Source: an uncultured Gammaproteobacteria bacterium
GTDB taxonomy: Bacteria > Pseudomonadota > Gammaproteobacteria > CAMYKB01
DNA length: 34,408 nucleotides
Direction of reading: 5' to 3'
NCBI GenBank assembly: GCA_947258875.1
Contig: CAMYKB010000039.1
Coordinates: 1 to 34,408 of the forward strand
Part shown: piece after piece, positions 6,960 to 17,771 of the stretch
How positions within the stretch are numbered: the first letter of the stretch is position 1
Layout: each line of letters begins with the position of its first letter
Notes under the pieces: generated by a model
Database searches by the model: none
Seen by the model: only the letters and a program-made list of their open reading frames with translations
Told to the model about the DNA's origin: nothing
Translations under genes and position numbers: made by a program

Positions 6960-8467
6960 TGCCGGCAAAACAAATGAAACAAGGTTGGTCGTTGTCCGAA
7001 TTGCTGGCAGGTATTGCTGAGGTGCCGCCGCAGCATGATGTAACGATCAGTGGTATCTGCGCTGACAGCAGGGAGGTGTGCGAGGGCGACCTGTTTCTGG
7101 CGGTCAAAGGTACTCAGGTGCACGGCTTGCGCTATCTTGATCAGGCACTGGCGCGTGGTGCGGTTGCAGTTGCATGGGAGACAGACGAACTACAGCAGCA
7201 ATCAGCAGAGAGTAGCGCTGTGCCTCTGGTTGCCGTTGATGAATTGACGCAACAGCTGGGTTACATCGCCGACCGCTTTTATCGGCATCCGTCGCATGCC
7301 ATGAGCGCTATTGCTGTTACAGGTACCGATGGCAAGACCTCGGTCAGTCAGTTTGTTGCCCAGGCGTTACATGATGATGCGCATCAATGTGGTGTCATCG
7401 GTACCTTGGGGTATGGCGTGTATGGCGATCTGACGTCAGGAATACATACGACTCCCGATGCGATTCGTTTACAGGCCGAGCTCGATGTCTTGCGAGCACA
7501 CAACGCCGCTTATGTATCGATAGAAGCATCATCTCACGGTCTCGATCAGGGACGCCTCAACGGTGTGGCACTCGACATAGCGGTGTTTACCAATCTGAGC
7601 CGCGATCATTTTGATTATCACGGCAGCGAACAGGCCTATGCTGATGCCAAGCGGCGCTTGTTCTTGATACCGGGTATCCGTCATGCGGTGATCAACCTGG
7701 ATGATGATTTTGGGTATGAACTCGCGCAATCACTGCCGGGTAATATCGATGTTATCGGCTACGGCCAGGGCAAACGTTGTGCAGCGCACCATAATCCCGT
7801 AACTGCATCGCAATTGGAATTATCGTCGCAGGGTGTGTGCTTTACGGTAACGAGTCCGCGTGGTCGCGGCGAAGTGCAAAGTCGTTTGCTGGCGCGTTTT
7901 AATGTCAACAATCTGCTTGCGGCGTTGGGCGTAATGCTGGCGCTCGATATGCCTTTCGAAGACGCGTTGGCTCGCCTTTCCCGGATCAAGACGGTAGCCG
8001 GGCGCATGGAGGCCTTTGGTGGCGGAGATAAGCCACTAGTGGTAGTGGATTATGCGCACACGCCAGCTGCATTGACGCATGTGTTGACAGCCTTGCGGGA
8101 ACATTGTGAGGGCGAGCTCTGGTGTGTGTTTGGTTGTGGCGGCGATCGTGATAAAGGCAAGCGGCCGCTGATGGCGCGTGCAGTGGAACGCTGCGCCGAC
8201 CACATCATTGTCACCGATGACAATCCGCGCAGCGAAGACCCGCAAGGAATAGTCAACGACATACTGGCTGGTTTTTCAACACCGGGTGTTGAGCAAGTGC
8301 TGCACGATCGAGGTGAAGCCATTACACAGGCGATATCGCGCACACGCCGCGGCGACGTGGTGCTGGTTGCGGGCAAGGGTCATGAAGCGGTGCAGATAGT
8401 GGGTGCCGAACCGCGGCCGTTTAGTGATCGTGGGTTGGTCAGGGAACTTGTCGGGGAGTTGCAGTAA
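6956..8467 (+). CDS. murE: UDP-MurNAc-tripeptide synthetase MurE (meso-DAP-adding)
   Basis: A cytoplasmic Mur ligase of 503 residues that adds the third stem-peptide residue to UDP-MurNAc-L-Ala-D-Glu using ATP. The P-loop GTDGKTS is at 123-129. DNPRSEDP begins at residue 422; DNPR is the known signature of enzymes that use meso-diaminopimelate rather than lysine, which fits a Gram-negative host. The N-terminal uridine-binding, central ATPase and C-terminal ligase domains are all present. The start overlaps the ftsI stop (ATGA), and the stop shares one base with the murF start (TAATG). Confidence 0.97.
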   Translation: MMPAKQMKQGWSLSELLAGIAEVPPQHDVTISGICADSREVCEGDLFLAVKGTQVHGLRYLDQALARGAVAVAWETDELQQQSAESSAVPLVAVDELTQQLGYIADRFYRHPSHAMSAIAVTGTDGKTSVSQFVAQALHDDAHQCGVIGTLGYGVYGDLTSGIHTTPDAIRLQAELDVLRAHNAAYVSIEASSHGLDQGRLNGVALDIAVFTNLSRDHFDYHGSEQAYADAKRRLFLIPGIRHAVINLDDDFGYELAQSLPGNIDVIGYGQGKRCAAHHNPVTASQLELSSQGVCFTVTSPRGRGEVQSRLLARFNVNNLLAALGVMLALDMPFEDALARLSRIKTVAGRMEAFGGGDKPLVVVDYAHTPAALTHVLTALREHCEGELWCVFGCGGDRDKGKRPLMARAVERCADHIIVTDDNPRSEDPQGIVNDILAGFSTPGVEQVLHDRGEAITQAISRTRRGDVVLVAGKGHEAVQIVGAEPRPFSDRGLVRELVGELQ

Positions 8468-9837
8468 TGGCCTGGTTAACACTGACCGATATTGCCGCCA
8501 TAGTGCGGGGCCGTGTGATTGGTAATGATGCCGGTGTCGATGCTGTGTCTACCGACACACGCGCTTTGCAGCCCGGTCAGTTATTCATAGCGCTACAGGG
8601 CCCGCATTTTGATGCACATGATTTAATCGCCAACGGTAGCGCGGATGCGGCGGTTGGCGTCATGGTGTCACGAGAGCTTGCAACATCGTTACCGCAGATC
8701 CTGGTTAAAGACACACTCAAGGCTTTGCAGGAGCTGGCGGCTGCCTGGCGTCAACGATTGAGTCTGCCGGTGATCGCTTTGACCGGTAGTAATGGCAAAA
8801 CCACCGTCAAGGAAATGATCGCAGCAGTCCTCGCACGCAAGGGCAGGGTGCTGGCAACCAAAGGTAATCTCAATAATCACATCGGCGTGCCGCTGACGGT
8901 GCTGTCGATTCGTAATGAACATGATTATGCCGTTGTTGAGATGGGTGCCAATCATGCGGGCGAAATTGCGGCGCTGACGGTAATAGCGCAACCTGATGTG
9001 GCACTGATCACGAATGCGGGACCCGCGCACCTGGAAGGTTTCGGCGACATTGAGGGTGTCGCCAGGGGCAAGGGCGAAATCTTTCGTGGATTAAACACAA
9101 ATGGTGTGGCCATTATTAATGCTGATGACCATTATGCAAGTTACTGGCGTGAGCTGACGGCAAATTACAAACAAATGAGTTTTGGTATTGCGCCTGGTGC
9201 GGATGTTTTTGTCGAGGCGCAGGATAAAGACCTTTTGCTAGTCAACACCCCTCTGGGTGAAGTGCAGATCCTGCTGCAACTCAAAGGCACGCATAACATA
9301 TTGAATGTACTGGCTGCAGCTGCAGCAACAATAGCAGTGGGCGCTGAACCTAATGATATTTCGTCTGGCCTGGAAAATATGCTTCCGGTGGGTGGGCGCC
9401 TGGTTGCAAGACCCGGGCGCCAGGATACACAAATCCTTGATGATACCTACAACGCTAACCCGGCATCACTAGCGGCCGCGTTAGAGGTGTTGATGGGGGA
9501 AGGCAATGATTGTTGGCTGGTATTGGGAGACATGGGGGAGTTAGGGGATATGGGCGAGGAACTGCACAGACAAGCGGGTGCAGATGCGCGCCATCATGGT
9601 GTGGCACGTTTGTATGCCTTGGGTGAACTCAGCCAACACGCGGCAAATTCATTTGGTGAGCAGGGCAGGCATTTTAATGATGCGCAGGCCTTGGTCGAGC
9701 AACTGCTACGCGACATCGAGCCGGGGGTGCATATCCTGGTGAAAGGTTCGCGCAGTATGCATATGGAAACTATTGTCGAGGCCTTGCTTGAGTCGGCAGG
9801 TGGGGCCGCAGGCCAGGAGGATGACTATGCTGCTTGA
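8467..9837 (+). CDS. murF: UDP-MurNAc-tripeptide--D-Ala-D-Ala ligase MurF
   Basis: A 456-residue ligase that adds D-Ala-D-Ala to UDP-MurNAc-tripeptide, giving the pentapeptide precursor. The P-loop GSNGKTT is at 107-113. The family motif [10 protein letters not shown], where the ligase domain begins, and the Mur central motif [10 protein letters not shown] are present. The length matches E. coli MurF (452). The dipeptide substrate comes from Ddl, encoded in the same operon. The last 11 bases overlap the start of mraY. Confidence 0.97.
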   Translation: MAWLTLTDIAAIVRGRVIGNDAGVDAVSTDTRALQPGQLFIALQGPHFDAHDLIANGSADAAVGVMVSRELATSLPQILVKDTLKALQELAAAWRQRLSLPVIALTGSNGKTTVKEMIAAVLARKGRVLATKGNLNNHIGVPLTVLSIRNEHDYAVVEMGANHAGEIAALTVIAQPDVALITNAGPAHLEGFGDIEGVARGKGEIFRGLNTNGVAIINADDHYASYWRELTANYKQMSFGIAPGADVFVEAQDKDLLLVNTPLGEVQILLQLKGTHNILNVLAAAAATIAVGAEPNDISSGLENMLPVGGRLVARPGRQDTQILDDTYNANPASLAAALEVLMGEGNDCWLVLGDMGELGDMGEELHRQAGADARHHGVARLYALGELSQHAANSFGEQGRHFNDAQALVEQLLRDIEPGVHILVKGSRSMHMETIVEALLESAGGAAGQEDDYAA

Positions 9838-10918
9838 TCTGTTTGCCTGGCTCTCACAGCAGAGAGAGTATCTTAGTGTGTTCGGTGTGGTTCAGTACAT
9901 TACCTTCCGCGGTATTCTTGGTGTACTGACGGCATTGATCATCAGTTTCATTGTCGGTCCGGTCATGATCCGCAAACTCAGTGATTACAAAGTTGGCCAG
10001 ATGGTGCGCCACGAAGGACCGAAATCTCATCATATCAAGGCGGGTACACCCACCATGGGTGGTGCATTGATACTCGTGGCAGTGAGTATCAGCACGTTGC
10101 TGTGGAGTGATCTTGGTAACCGTTATGTGTGGGCGGTTATCAGTGTGACTTTAATGTTCGGTCTCATCGGCGGTATCGATGATTACAAGAAACTGCGTTA
10201 TGGCAATAGCAAGGGCCTGTCTGCGCGTAACAAATTCTTCTGGCAATCCGTGGTTGCACTGGCTATGGCGTTTATTTTGTTTTACAGCGCCAAGTTGCCG
10301 GCTGAAACCGAATTGATTGTGCCGTTCTTCAAAAACATCGTGATTGATCTTGGCTGGTTGTACATCCCAATGGTGTATTTCGTCATTGTCGGTTCGAGCA
10401 ATGCCGTGAATCTTACTGATGGTCTCGATGGCCTGGCCATTATGCCTACGGTACTGGTGGCCGGTGCGCTGGGTGTATTTGCCTACGCCGGTAGTCACGC
10501 AACATTCGCAAATTACCTCGCTATCCCGCATATCCCGCTGGCGGCGGAATTGGTGGTGTATTGCGGTGCCTTGGTGGGTGCAGGCCTTGGCTTTCTCTGG
10601 TTTAACGCGTATCCCGCACAGGTATTTATGGGGGATGTCGGTGCACTGGCGTTGGGCGCGGCGATAGGTTTACTGGCGGTGCTGGTACGGCAGGAGCTGG
10701 TGCTGGTGATTATGGGCGGTGTGTTCGTGGTGGAAACCGCATCGGTCATTTTACAGGTTGCGTCATATAAGTTGACCGGGCGACGTATTTTCCGCATGGC
10801 GCCGTTACACCATCATTTTGAGTTGCGGGGTTGGCCCGAGCCGCGTGTCATTGTGCGTTTCTGGATCATTACAGTCATCCTGGTGTTGACCGGTTTGGCT
10901 ACATTGAAGTTACGGTGA
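9827..10918 (+). CDS. mraY: Phospho-MurNAc-pentapeptide transferase MraY
   Basis: A polytopic inner-membrane enzyme of 363 residues (E. coli 360) that transfers phospho-MurNAc-pentapeptide to undecaprenyl phosphate, making lipid I. About ten hydrophobic segments are visible. Conserved cytoplasmic motifs include GTPTMGG near the N-terminus, the DDYKK pair of aspartates, [13 protein letters not shown], and the [19 protein letters not shown] block near the C-terminus. I chose the ATG at 9827, because AGGAGG (9815-9820) lies six bases before it; the in-frame ATG at 9821 touches that site. Further upstream starts fall within murF. Confidence 0.96.
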   Translation: MLLDLFAWLSQQREYLSVFGVVQYITFRGILGVLTALIISFIVGPVMIRKLSDYKVGQMVRHEGPKSHHIKAGTPTMGGALILVAVSISTLLWSDLGNRYVWAVISVTLMFGLIGGIDDYKKLRYGNSKGLSARNKFFWQSVVALAMAFILFYSAKLPAETELIVPFFKNIVIDLGWLYIPMVYFVIVGSSNAVNLTDGLDGLAIMPTVLVAGALGVFAYAGSHATFANYLAIPHIPLAAELVVYCGALVGAGLGFLWFNAYPAQVFMGDVGALALGAAIGLLAVLVRQELVLVIMGGVFVVETASVILQVASYKLTGRRIFRMAPLHHHFELRGWPEPRVIVRFWIITVILVLTGLATLKLR

Positions 10919-10952
10919 TGGGTTAATTGTGCAGGCAGAGACAGACATTATC

Positions 10953-12287
10953 ATGACGCAGAATAAGGCGGAGCGCAGCGTAATCGTTGGTTTGGGCAAG
11001 ACCGGTCTGTCGGTTGCGCGCTATCTTTCTGCCTGTGGTGAATCTTTCGTCGTCGCCGACAGTCGCGATATTCCGCCTGGTTTGCAGGTCCTCAAGTCAT
11101 TTGCAGCAGACACGCAGGTATCCAGCGGCGAGTTTGATGTAGCAGTGTTTACGCAAGCCACGCGCCTGATTGTGAGTCCAGGTGTGCCCGTCAGGCATGC
11201 AGCGATACAGGCGGCGATGCAACAGGGTATTGAAGTCATCGGTGATATCGAGTTATTCGCGCGTGCAGCACATGCGCCGGTAGTGGCGATCACCGGTTCC
11301 AATGGCAAGAGTACGGTCACCAGCCTGTTGGGCGAAATGGCAGAGCAAGCCGGTAAGGATGTGCGCGTAGGCGGTAACATAGGTACACCTGCGCTAGATT
11401 TGCTGCAAGACAGCGAACCGGATCTGTATGTACTGGAACTTTCCAGTTTTCAGCTCGAAACCACTTCCAGTCTGCAACCTGCCGCGGCAGTGGTGTTGAA
11501 TGTCAGCGAAGACCATATGGATCGTTATACCGATATAAGGGATTACGCCCACGCCAAGGCGCATATATATGAGCATGCGCATACGGCTGTCATTAACCGT
11601 GACGATGCGCATGTGATGGCCATGATGCATGGCAACGTTGTGATCAGTTTCGGCCTCGGTGTACCAGAGGCAGATCAATACGGTATCAGGGAATTACAGG
11701 GCGAAGTCTGGTTATGCAAGGGCGATACATTATTAATGTCGGAAGCCGCCTTACGTATACGGGGCAGGCATAACCTGGCCAACGCACTCGCAGCCCTGGC
11801 ACTGGGTGAGGCAATTGCGCTACCGCAAGATGCCATGCTGTCTGCCTTGAAAACATTTGCCGGCCTGCCGCATCGTAGTCAATGGCTGTGTGAACACGGA
11901 GGTGTCAATTGGTATAACGATTCCAAGGGCACCAATGTCGGTGCCGCCGTGGCGGCCTTGCAGGGGCTACCCGGCAAGACGGTTCTGATCGCCGGCGGTG
12001 AGGGTAAGGATGCAGATTTCTCGCCGTTGCGTAATGCCGCCGCTGATCATGCGCGCGCCCTGGTTTTATTGGGACGTGATGCACATAAGATTGCCGATAC
12101 CGTTGGTGATGTGGTCGCTGTCAGTTTCGTGGATGACATGCGTGCAGCAGTCATCGAAGCTGCGCATCTTGCGCAAAGTGGCGATAACGTATTGTTGTCG
12201 CCGGCCTGTGCCAGCTTCGATATGTACAGTGGTTATATTGAGCGCGGTGAAGATTTCATGCGCTGTGTTGAAGAGCTGTTGTCATGA
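10953..12287 (+). CDS. murD: UDP-MurNAc-L-alanine--D-glutamate ligase MurD
   Basis: A cytoplasmic Mur ligase that adds D-glutamate to UDP-MurNAc-L-Ala. An N-terminal Rossmann-like motif VIVGLGKTG is followed by the P-loop GSNGKST (115-121), the NVSEDHMDRY block and the C-terminal domain containing YNDSKGTN. At 444 residues it is close to E. coli MurD (438). The ATG at 10953 puts VIVGLG at the usual distance from the N-terminus; an in-frame GTG at 10929 adds eight residues and cannot be excluded, since neither has a clear ribosome binding site. The stop overlaps ftsW (ATGA). Confidence 0.95.
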   Translation: MTQNKAERSVIVGLGKTGLSVARYLSACGESFVVADSRDIPPGLQVLKSFAADTQVSSGEFDVAVFTQATRLIVSPGVPVRHAAIQAAMQQGIEVIGDIELFARAAHAPVVAITGSNGKSTVTSLLGEMAEQAGKDVRVGGNIGTPALDLLQDSEPDLYVLELSSFQLETTSSLQPAAAVVLNVSEDHMDRYTDIRDYAHAKAHIYEHAHTAVINRDDAHVMAMMHGNVVISFGLGVPEADQYGIRELQGEVWLCKGDTLLMSEAALRIRGRHNLANALAALALGEAIALPQDAMLSALKTFAGLPHRSQWLCEHGGVNWYNDSKGTNVGAAVAALQGLPGKTVLIAGGEGKDADFSPLRNAAADHARALVLLGRDAHKIADTVGDVVAVSFVDDMRAAVIEAAHLAQSGDNVLLSPACASFDMYSGYIERGEDFMRCVEELLS

Positions 12288-13489
12288 GCGCGGCAATGCA
12301 GGCATCCCGGGCTCAGGGCCAAAGCTTCGGCATCATGCTGCGCCAGTACGTCGATATTAATCTGCTGCTGGCGGTGTGTGTCCTGGTTGGCCTGGGGCTG
12401 GTTATGGTCGCTTCTTCCTCGATCGGTATTGCGGATAAGCTCACGGGTGATCCATTTTATTATTTCAATCGGCAGGTGGTGTTTACAGTAGCTGGAGTAG
12501 TGTGTGCGTTGATGGTGTATCGCATCCGACTCACACACTGGGAGAATTCCAGCCTGGGCCTGCTGTTGTTTGTATTGTTCTTGCTGACATTGGTGCTGAT
12601 CCCGGGAATTGGCAAGACCGTCAATGGCAGTAGCCGTTGGTTGGCGATCGGACCTTTCAGCCTGCAGGCATCGGAATTCGCCAAGTTGTTCATGATCATC
12701 TATCTGGCCGGATACATGGTGCGTCACGGTAAAGCGGTGCGCGAGACCTTTGGTGGTTTTCTACGACCTATTGTCGTGTTGGGTATCGTATGTACCTTGC
12801 TGCTGCTGGAACCTGACTTCGGCGCCTCTGTGGTGTTGATGGCGACGGCACTAGGTATGCTATTCCTGGGTGGTGTACGCCTGTTTCAGTTTGCCGGGTT
12901 ATTGATGCTGAGCCTTGGTGCCATGGCGATACTCGCGATTTCTTCGCCATATCGCATGGAGCGCCTCACGGCATTTTTAAACCCATGGGCTGATCCATTC
13001 GATAGCGGCTTTCAGTTGACCCAGTCGCTGATCGCCATTGGTAGTGGTTCATGGTCCGGAGTCGGGCTTGGCGGCAGTGTACAAAAATTGTTTTACCTGC
13101 CCGAAGCACATACCGATTTCCTGTTCGCCGTGATGGCGGAAGAACTGGGCCTCATCGGTATCGTGGTGGTCATAGGCCTGTACAGCATTTTTTTCTGGCG
13201 TTGTTTCATGATTGGCCGCGACGCGGAGCTCAAGGGACTGCGTTTCCCCGCCTACCTCGCCTATGGCATCGGGATCTGGCTGGGATTGCAGGCGTTTATC
13301 AATATGGGTGTCAACATGGGCTTGCTGCCGACCAAGGGGTTGACGTTGCCTTTCATGAGTTCTGGCGGCAGTAGCATGCTCGTTGCCTGTGTTGCGGTGG
13401 GTCTATTGATGCGCGTTTACCGTGAGGTTAACGAAACCGAAATGACATCCACGCGACGTGGCAGTACCCGCAGGAAGGCCAGGGCATGA
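12284..13489 (+). CDS. ftsW: Septal peptidoglycan polymerase FtsW
   Basis: A 401-residue SEDS-family inner-membrane protein that polymerises glycan strands from lipid II at the septum, together with FtsI. About ten membrane segments are visible. The SEDS signature near the C-terminus, PTKGLTLPFMSSGGSSM, is intact, as are the conserved region around YRMERLTAFLNPWADP and the EAHTDFLFAVMAEELG loop. The gene starts on the murD stop (ATGA), and its own stop overlaps the murG start in the same way. Confidence 0.97.
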   Translation: MSAAMQASRAQGQSFGIMLRQYVDINLLLAVCVLVGLGLVMVASSSIGIADKLTGDPFYYFNRQVVFTVAGVVCALMVYRIRLTHWENSSLGLLLFVLFLLTLVLIPGIGKTVNGSSRWLAIGPFSLQASEFAKLFMIIYLAGYMVRHGKAVRETFGGFLRPIVVLGIVCTLLLLEPDFGASVVLMATALGMLFLGGVRLFQFAGLLMLSLGAMAILAISSPYRMERLTAFLNPWADPFDSGFQLTQSLIAIGSGSWSGVGLGGSVQKLFYLPEAHTDFLFAVMAEELGLIGIVVVIGLYSIFFWRCFMIGRDAELKGLRFPAYLAYGIGIWLGLQAFINMGVNMGLLPTKGLTLPFMSSGGSSMLVACVAVGLLMRVYREVNETEMTSTRRGSTRRKARA

Positions 13490-14465
13490 GCCAGGACGTC
13501 ACTCAAGACATTGCAATGGCGCGTCGTCCCGTGATGATCCTGGCAGGTGGCACCGGCGGGCATGTCTACCCCGGTTTGGCTGTGGCGCGCCGCCTCATAA
13601 ATATGGATGTGCCGGTGGTGTGGATGGGAACGCGCAAGGGCCTGGAAGCACGTGCCGTACCTGCAGCGGGTATACCCATCGCCTGGTTATCGGTCAGCGG
13701 CTTGCGCGGTAAGGGTGTTTTCACCTGGTTAATGGCGCCATTTCGTTTGTTGTTTGCGATTGCCCAGGCATTCCTGATCCTGTTGCGTTATAACCCAAGG
13801 TCAGTGTTAGGCATGGGTGGTTTTGTGGCAGGACCTGGCGGGTTGGTTGCAGGACTTATGCGTAAGCCACTGGTTATTCATGAGCAAAACGCCATCGCAG
13901 GATTGACTAACCGCCTGCTTGCGCGACTTAGTCGGCGCGTGCTGGAAGGGTTTCCTGGTACTTTTGATTCAAAGGCAAGCTTTACGGGTAATCCGGTACG
14001 CAGTGATATCGCTGAAGTGCCGTCTCCCGAGAGCAGATTGCCTGGGCGCACTCACAAGGGGCAGCCAGTTACCGGAACGCGGGTATGGAGGCGCGCGTTG
14101 TCCCATTTATAGAAGATATGCCCGCTGCGTATGAGTGGGCGGATGTGGTGTTGTGTCGCGCCGGTGCATCGACTATTGCTGAGCTGGCAGCAGTTGGGAT
14201 TGCTTCAATCCTGGTGCCTTATCCCTATGCCGTTGATGACCACCAGACAGCCAATGCCCGCTATCTGAGCGCTAGTGGTGCTGCGGTATTAATGCAGCAA
14301 AACGAATTATCAGCCGCTAGCCTGGCGGCATTGCTGCGACAGTTGTGCGCTGACCGCGGACGTTTGCTCAAGATGGCTGTGCTGGCACACCAACAAGCCA
14401 GGACCGATGCAACCGAACAAGTGGCGCGCGCCTGTGTCGACGTCGCGCAGCAAGGTGCAGCATGA
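13486..14465 (+). pseudogene. murG: murG, broken by an internal deletion and frameshift
   Basis: MurG transfers GlcNAc to lipid I to make lipid II on the cytoplasmic face of the membrane. Frame one (from the ATG at 13486) encodes the N-terminal domain, with GGTGGH at 21-26, GMGGFVAGPGG, HEQNAIAGLTN and GNPVRSDI. It leaves the MurG pattern after SRLPGR, near 14050, and ends at 14112. MurG-like sequence resumes in the -1 frame by about 14052 (YRNAG, then RVVPFIEDMPAAYEWADVV with CRAG and the AELAAVG acceptor region) and runs to 14465. Compared with known MurG, about 40 residues are missing at the junction, including the GGSxGA loop that contacts the nucleotide. The frame change implies a loss of 3n+1 bases. 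Both flanking overlaps (ftsW, murC) are intact. Either the assembly is wrong here or the gene is dead and another copy exists. Confidence 0.9.
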
Positions 14466-15919
14466 GCGCACCTACTGATAAAACCATGCTCAACGACATG
14501 GTGATGCGGCGTATCCGGCGTGCGCACTTTGTTGGTATTGGCGGTTCAGGCATGGGTGGTATCGCCGAGGTGATGATTAATCTTGGCTATGAGGTGAGCG
14601 GTTCCGATCTCGCCGAGAATGCCATGACGCAACGACTTGCCGGATTGGGTGCATCGATTACCTTCGGTCATCGTGCCGAGAATGTGCAGGATATAGATGT
14701 TGTCGTGGTCTCGAGTGCGGTCAGGGATGATAACCCCGAAGTGATGGCGGCGCGGGGGTCACGTATTCCGGTGGTGCAGCGCGCAGAAATGCTGGCGGAA
14801 CTGATGCGCTTCCGTTACGGCATAGCCGTAGCAGGTACGCATGGCAAGACCACGACCACTAGTTTAACCGCCAGTCTGTTGGCTGAAGGCGGGCTGGATC
14901 CGACGTTTGTTGTGGGTGGCCTTGTCAATAGCACGGCGAGTCATTCAAGGCTGGGTGCAAGTCGCTACCTGGTTGCCGAAGCCGATGAAAGCGATGCCTC
15001 ATTTTTGTATCTACAACCGATGATCTCGGTTGTCACTAATATCGATGCCGACCACTTGTCTACTTATGAGGGTGATTTCAATAAGTTGTTGGGTACCTTC
15101 GTTGAGTTTTTACACCACTTGCCATTTTATGGGTTGGCGGTGTTATGTGCGGACGATGAACATGTGCGTGGCTTGCTGGATGATATTTCGCGACCGGTAA
15201 TCACCTATGGCATCGAGCAGCAAGCGGATGTGCGTGGTTTTGATTTGCATTTCGCGGGTGCGCAGTCACATTTTAAAGTGAGTTTACCGCAACGTAGCGA
15301 AGCGGTAACGGTGACGCTCAATCTGCCGGGGCGTCACAACGTACTCAATGCGTTGGCAGCCATAGCGGTTGCGCATGAACTGGGTGTGAGTGATGAGGCG
15401 ATTCAACATGCACTGAGCCGTTTCCAGGGTATAGGTCGGCGCTTCCAGAATTACGGTGAAATTAGCATAACTAATGGCGGGGTGTTGCTAGTAGATGATT
15501 ATGGCCATCACCCAACTGAAGTCGCCGCGACTATCGGTGCAGCGCGTAGTGCCTGGCCGCAACGGCGCCTGGTGGTGGTGTTTCAGCCGCATCGTTATAC
15601 CCGTACCCGCGATTTGTTTGATGATTTTGCAAGCGTGCTCGGTGATGCCGATGTGTTGGTATTGCTCGAAGTCTATGCCGCGAATGAAGAGCCTATCCCC
15701 GGTGCAGATGGCCGCGCACTGTCGCGTGCCATACGTGCGCGCGGCAAACTCGATCCGATCTTTGTCGATGAGTTGGTTGCGCTACCTGCCACTCTTGACA
15801 ACATCCTTCATGATGGTGATGTGTTACTGACCCTGGGTGCAGGCAGTATTGGTGCGATGGCGAGTAAATTACCGGACATGCTGGCGGATGCTGAAAAGCG
15901 TCAGGGAGAGGTGCAATGA
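14462..15919 (+). CDS. murC: UDP-N-acetylmuramate--L-alanine ligase MurC
   Basis: A 485-residue cytoplasmic Mur ligase that attaches L-Ala, the first stem-peptide residue, to UDP-MurNAc. An N-terminal dinucleotide-fold motif [13 protein letters not shown] is followed by the P-loop GTHGKTT (125-131). [10 protein letters not shown] and the [10 protein letters not shown] block, both typical of MurC, follow, then the C-terminal domain with FQPHRYTRT. The size is that of E. coli MurC (491). ATGA overlaps join it to the murG remnant and to murB. Confidence 0.97.
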   Translation: MSAPTDKTMLNDMVMRRIRRAHFVGIGGSGMGGIAEVMINLGYEVSGSDLAENAMTQRLAGLGASITFGHRAENVQDIDVVVVSSAVRDDNPEVMAARGSRIPVVQRAEMLAELMRFRYGIAVAGTHGKTTTTSLTASLLAEGGLDPTFVVGGLVNSTASHSRLGASRYLVAEADESDASFLYLQPMISVVTNIDADHLSTYEGDFNKLLGTFVEFLHHLPFYGLAVLCADDEHVRGLLDDISRPVITYGIEQQADVRGFDLHFAGAQSHFKVSLPQRSEAVTVTLNLPGRHNVLNALAAIAVAHELGVSDEAIQHALSRFQGIGRRFQNYGEISITNGGVLLVDDYGHHPTEVAATIGAARSAWPQRRLVVVFQPHRYTRTRDLFDDFASVLGDADVLVLLEVYAANEEPIPGADGRALSRAIRARGKLDPIFVDELVALPATLDNILHDGDVLLTLGAGSIGAMASKLPDMLADAEKRQGEVQ

Positions 15920-16821
15920 TGACGGTGCGTGCGAGTCAGGCATTGCGTGGCGAATTGCAGGAGAATGCGCCATTACAAAAATTGAACAGTTGGCGTGTGG
16001 GTGGTACAGCCGATCGCCTCTACCGGCCCGCGGATATTGAAGACCTCAGCTATTTCCTGAGTTCGCTCGATGACGAAGAACCGCTGACCTGGCTAGGGCT
16101 GGGTAGCAACCTGCTGGTGCGTGATGGTGGCATTCGCGGCACGGTGATTCTCATACACGCTGCGTTGGCGCGCATAGAGTTGATCGAGCCGACAGACATT
16201 CGTGCCGAGGCCGGAGTGCCCTGTGCCAAGATCGCGCGTTATAGCGCCAAACGCAACTTGACTGGTGCAGAATTCATGGCTGGTATTCCCGGCACCGTGG
16301 GCGGCGCGCTGGCGATGAATGCAGGCGCCTTCGGTGGCGAGACCTGGGAACGGGTGATTGCAGTCGAAACCATTGATCGTCGTGGCACCATTCGTCTGCG
16401 CAAGGCCGATGAGTTCGAGGTGGGTTATCGCAGTGTGCGCCTGCCTGCAGAAGAATGGTTTATCGCAGCCCGTTGGCATCTTGCAAAAGGTAATAAAGAG
16501 GAATCACTACAGCGCATCAAAAGCCTGTTGGCGAAACGCAGCGAGACCCAGCCCATGGGGGTCGCCAGTTGCGGTTCGGTTTTCCGTAATCCCCCCGGTG
16601 ACTATGCCGCGCGCATCATCGAGCAGAGCGGTTTGAAGGGTTATCGTATTGGCGGTGCCTGTGTCTCCGAAAAACATGCCAACTTTATCATTAACGATCG
16701 AGCTGCCAGCGCCGCTGACATTGAGTCGTTGATCAAGTATGTGCAACAACAGGTGCATGACAAACACGGTGTCTATCTGAGGCCGGAAGTGCGTGTCATA
16801 GGGGAGCGGTCCGGTGACTAA
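15916..16821 (+). CDS. murB: UDP-N-acetylenolpyruvoylglucosamine reductase MurB (short, type II-like)
   Basis: A 301-residue FAD-dependent cytoplasmic enzyme that reduces UDP-GlcNAc-enolpyruvate to UDP-MurNAc with NADPH. The FAD-binding signature [33 protein letters not shown], and the catalytic segment SCGSVFRNP (218-226, with Ser221 as the likely proton donor) are present. At about 300 residues it is shorter than E. coli MurB (342) and resembles the type II form. Its stop overlaps ddl by eight bases. Confidence 0.96.
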   Translation: MMTVRASQALRGELQENAPLQKLNSWRVGGTADRLYRPADIEDLSYFLSSLDDEEPLTWLGLGSNLLVRDGGIRGTVILIHAALARIELIEPTDIRAEAGVPCAKIARYSAKRNLTGAEFMAGIPGTVGGALAMNAGAFGGETWERVIAVETIDRRGTIRLRKADEFEVGYRSVRLPAEEWFIAARWHLAKGNKEESLQRIKSLLAKRSETQPMGVASCGSVFRNPPGDYAARIIEQSGLKGYRIGGACVSEKHANFIINDRAASAADIESLIKYVQQQVHDKHGVYLRPEVRVIGERSGD

Positions 16822-17752
16822 TGCACTGCGCGAACATTTTGGCAAGGTGGCTGTGTTAATGGGTGGTTTGTCCGCGGAACGTGATGTGTCGCTGCAAAGC
16901 GGTGCTGCGGTGTTGGCCGCGCTCAAGGATCAGGGTATCGATGCACATGGAATAGATGCGCAACGTGATGTGTTTGAGCAGTTGGCAAAAGGTCGCTATC
17001 AGCGCGCGTTTCTTATGCTGCACGGACGTGGCGGTGAAGATGGTGCAATCCAGGGTGCGCTGGAGTTTATGGAAATACCTTATACCGGCAGTGGTTCAGC
17101 AGCCTCGGCCGTATGTATGAATAAAGTCCTGACCAAACAATTGTGGCTGTCGGCAGGTTTGCCGACGCCATCATTCGTGGTTATGGACGATGCTGCGCAA
17201 AGTGCCGAGGTTGTCGAGAAACTCGGTTTACCCTTGATCGTTAAACCTGCGCTGGAAGGTTCCAGTATTGGTATGAGTAAGGTTGAGGTGTCGGGGGAAC
17301 TGCCCGACGCCTGGGAACTGGCAGCCGGTTATGGCGCGCCAGTCATGGCGGAGCGTTGGATACAGGGCAATGAATATACCGTTACCTTGCTGGGCAAGCA
17401 GGCGCTACCCGTTATCCGCTTGCAAACCCCGCATAATTTTTATGACTACAGCGCGAAATATATTGCCAATGACACCTTGTATCACATCCCCTGCGGGTTG
17501 AGTGAGCAGCAGGAAACGGCTGTGCAGGAATTGTCGAAAAAGGCATTTTTCATGACAGGTGCGTCAGGATGGGGGCGTGTCGATCTTATGATGGACGCGG
17601 ATGCAAATCCCTGGCTGATTGAAGCCAATACGGTTCCGGGAATGACTGATCACAGCCTGGTGCCGATGGCAGCAAAAGCAGCCGGTATCGATTTTCAACA
17701 ACTGGTGGTGCGGATCCTCGAGACTTCCTTTCGTGATGAGGCAGCAGGGTGA
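16814..17752 (+). CDS. ddl: D-alanine--D-alanine ligase
   Basis: A 312-residue ATP-grasp enzyme that joins two D-Ala in the cytoplasm, supplying the dipeptide used by MurF. The N-terminal motif GGLSAERDVSLQSG is at about 17-30. The ATP-grasp core includes KPALEGSSIGMSKV, and the C-terminal metal-binding segment reads LIEANTVPGMTDHSLVP. The start is the GTG at 16814: GGGGAG (16801-16806) is well placed, and the nearby ATG at 16821 is out of frame. Its place between murB and ftsQ corresponds to ddlB of E. coli. Confidence 0.96.
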   Translation: MTNALREHFGKVAVLMGGLSAERDVSLQSGAAVLAALKDQGIDAHGIDAQRDVFEQLAKGRYQRAFLMLHGRGGEDGAIQGALEFMEIPYTGSGSAASAVCMNKVLTKQLWLSAGLPTPSFVVMDDAAQSAEVVEKLGLPLIVKPALEGSSIGMSKVEVSGELPDAWELAAGYGAPVMAERWIQGNEYTVTLLGKQALPVIRLQTPHNFYDYSAKYIANDTLYHIPCGLSEQQETAVQELSKKAFFMTGASGWGRVDLMMDADANPWLIEANTVPGMTDHSLVPMAAKAAGIDFQQLVVRILETSFRDEAAG

Positions 17753-17771
17753 GTATTGAGGACACAGAGAT

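Noticed and set aside
13486-14465. Programmed -1 frameshift joining the two murG frames
   Set aside because: No slippery heptamer is seen at the junction, and a simple shift would still leave out about 40 conserved residues including the GGSxGA loop.
14085-14465. A separate small glycosyltransferase gene
   Set aside because: Its sequence continues the MurG C-terminal domain exactly, MurG-like codons extend upstream of its ATG, and it has no ribosome binding site.
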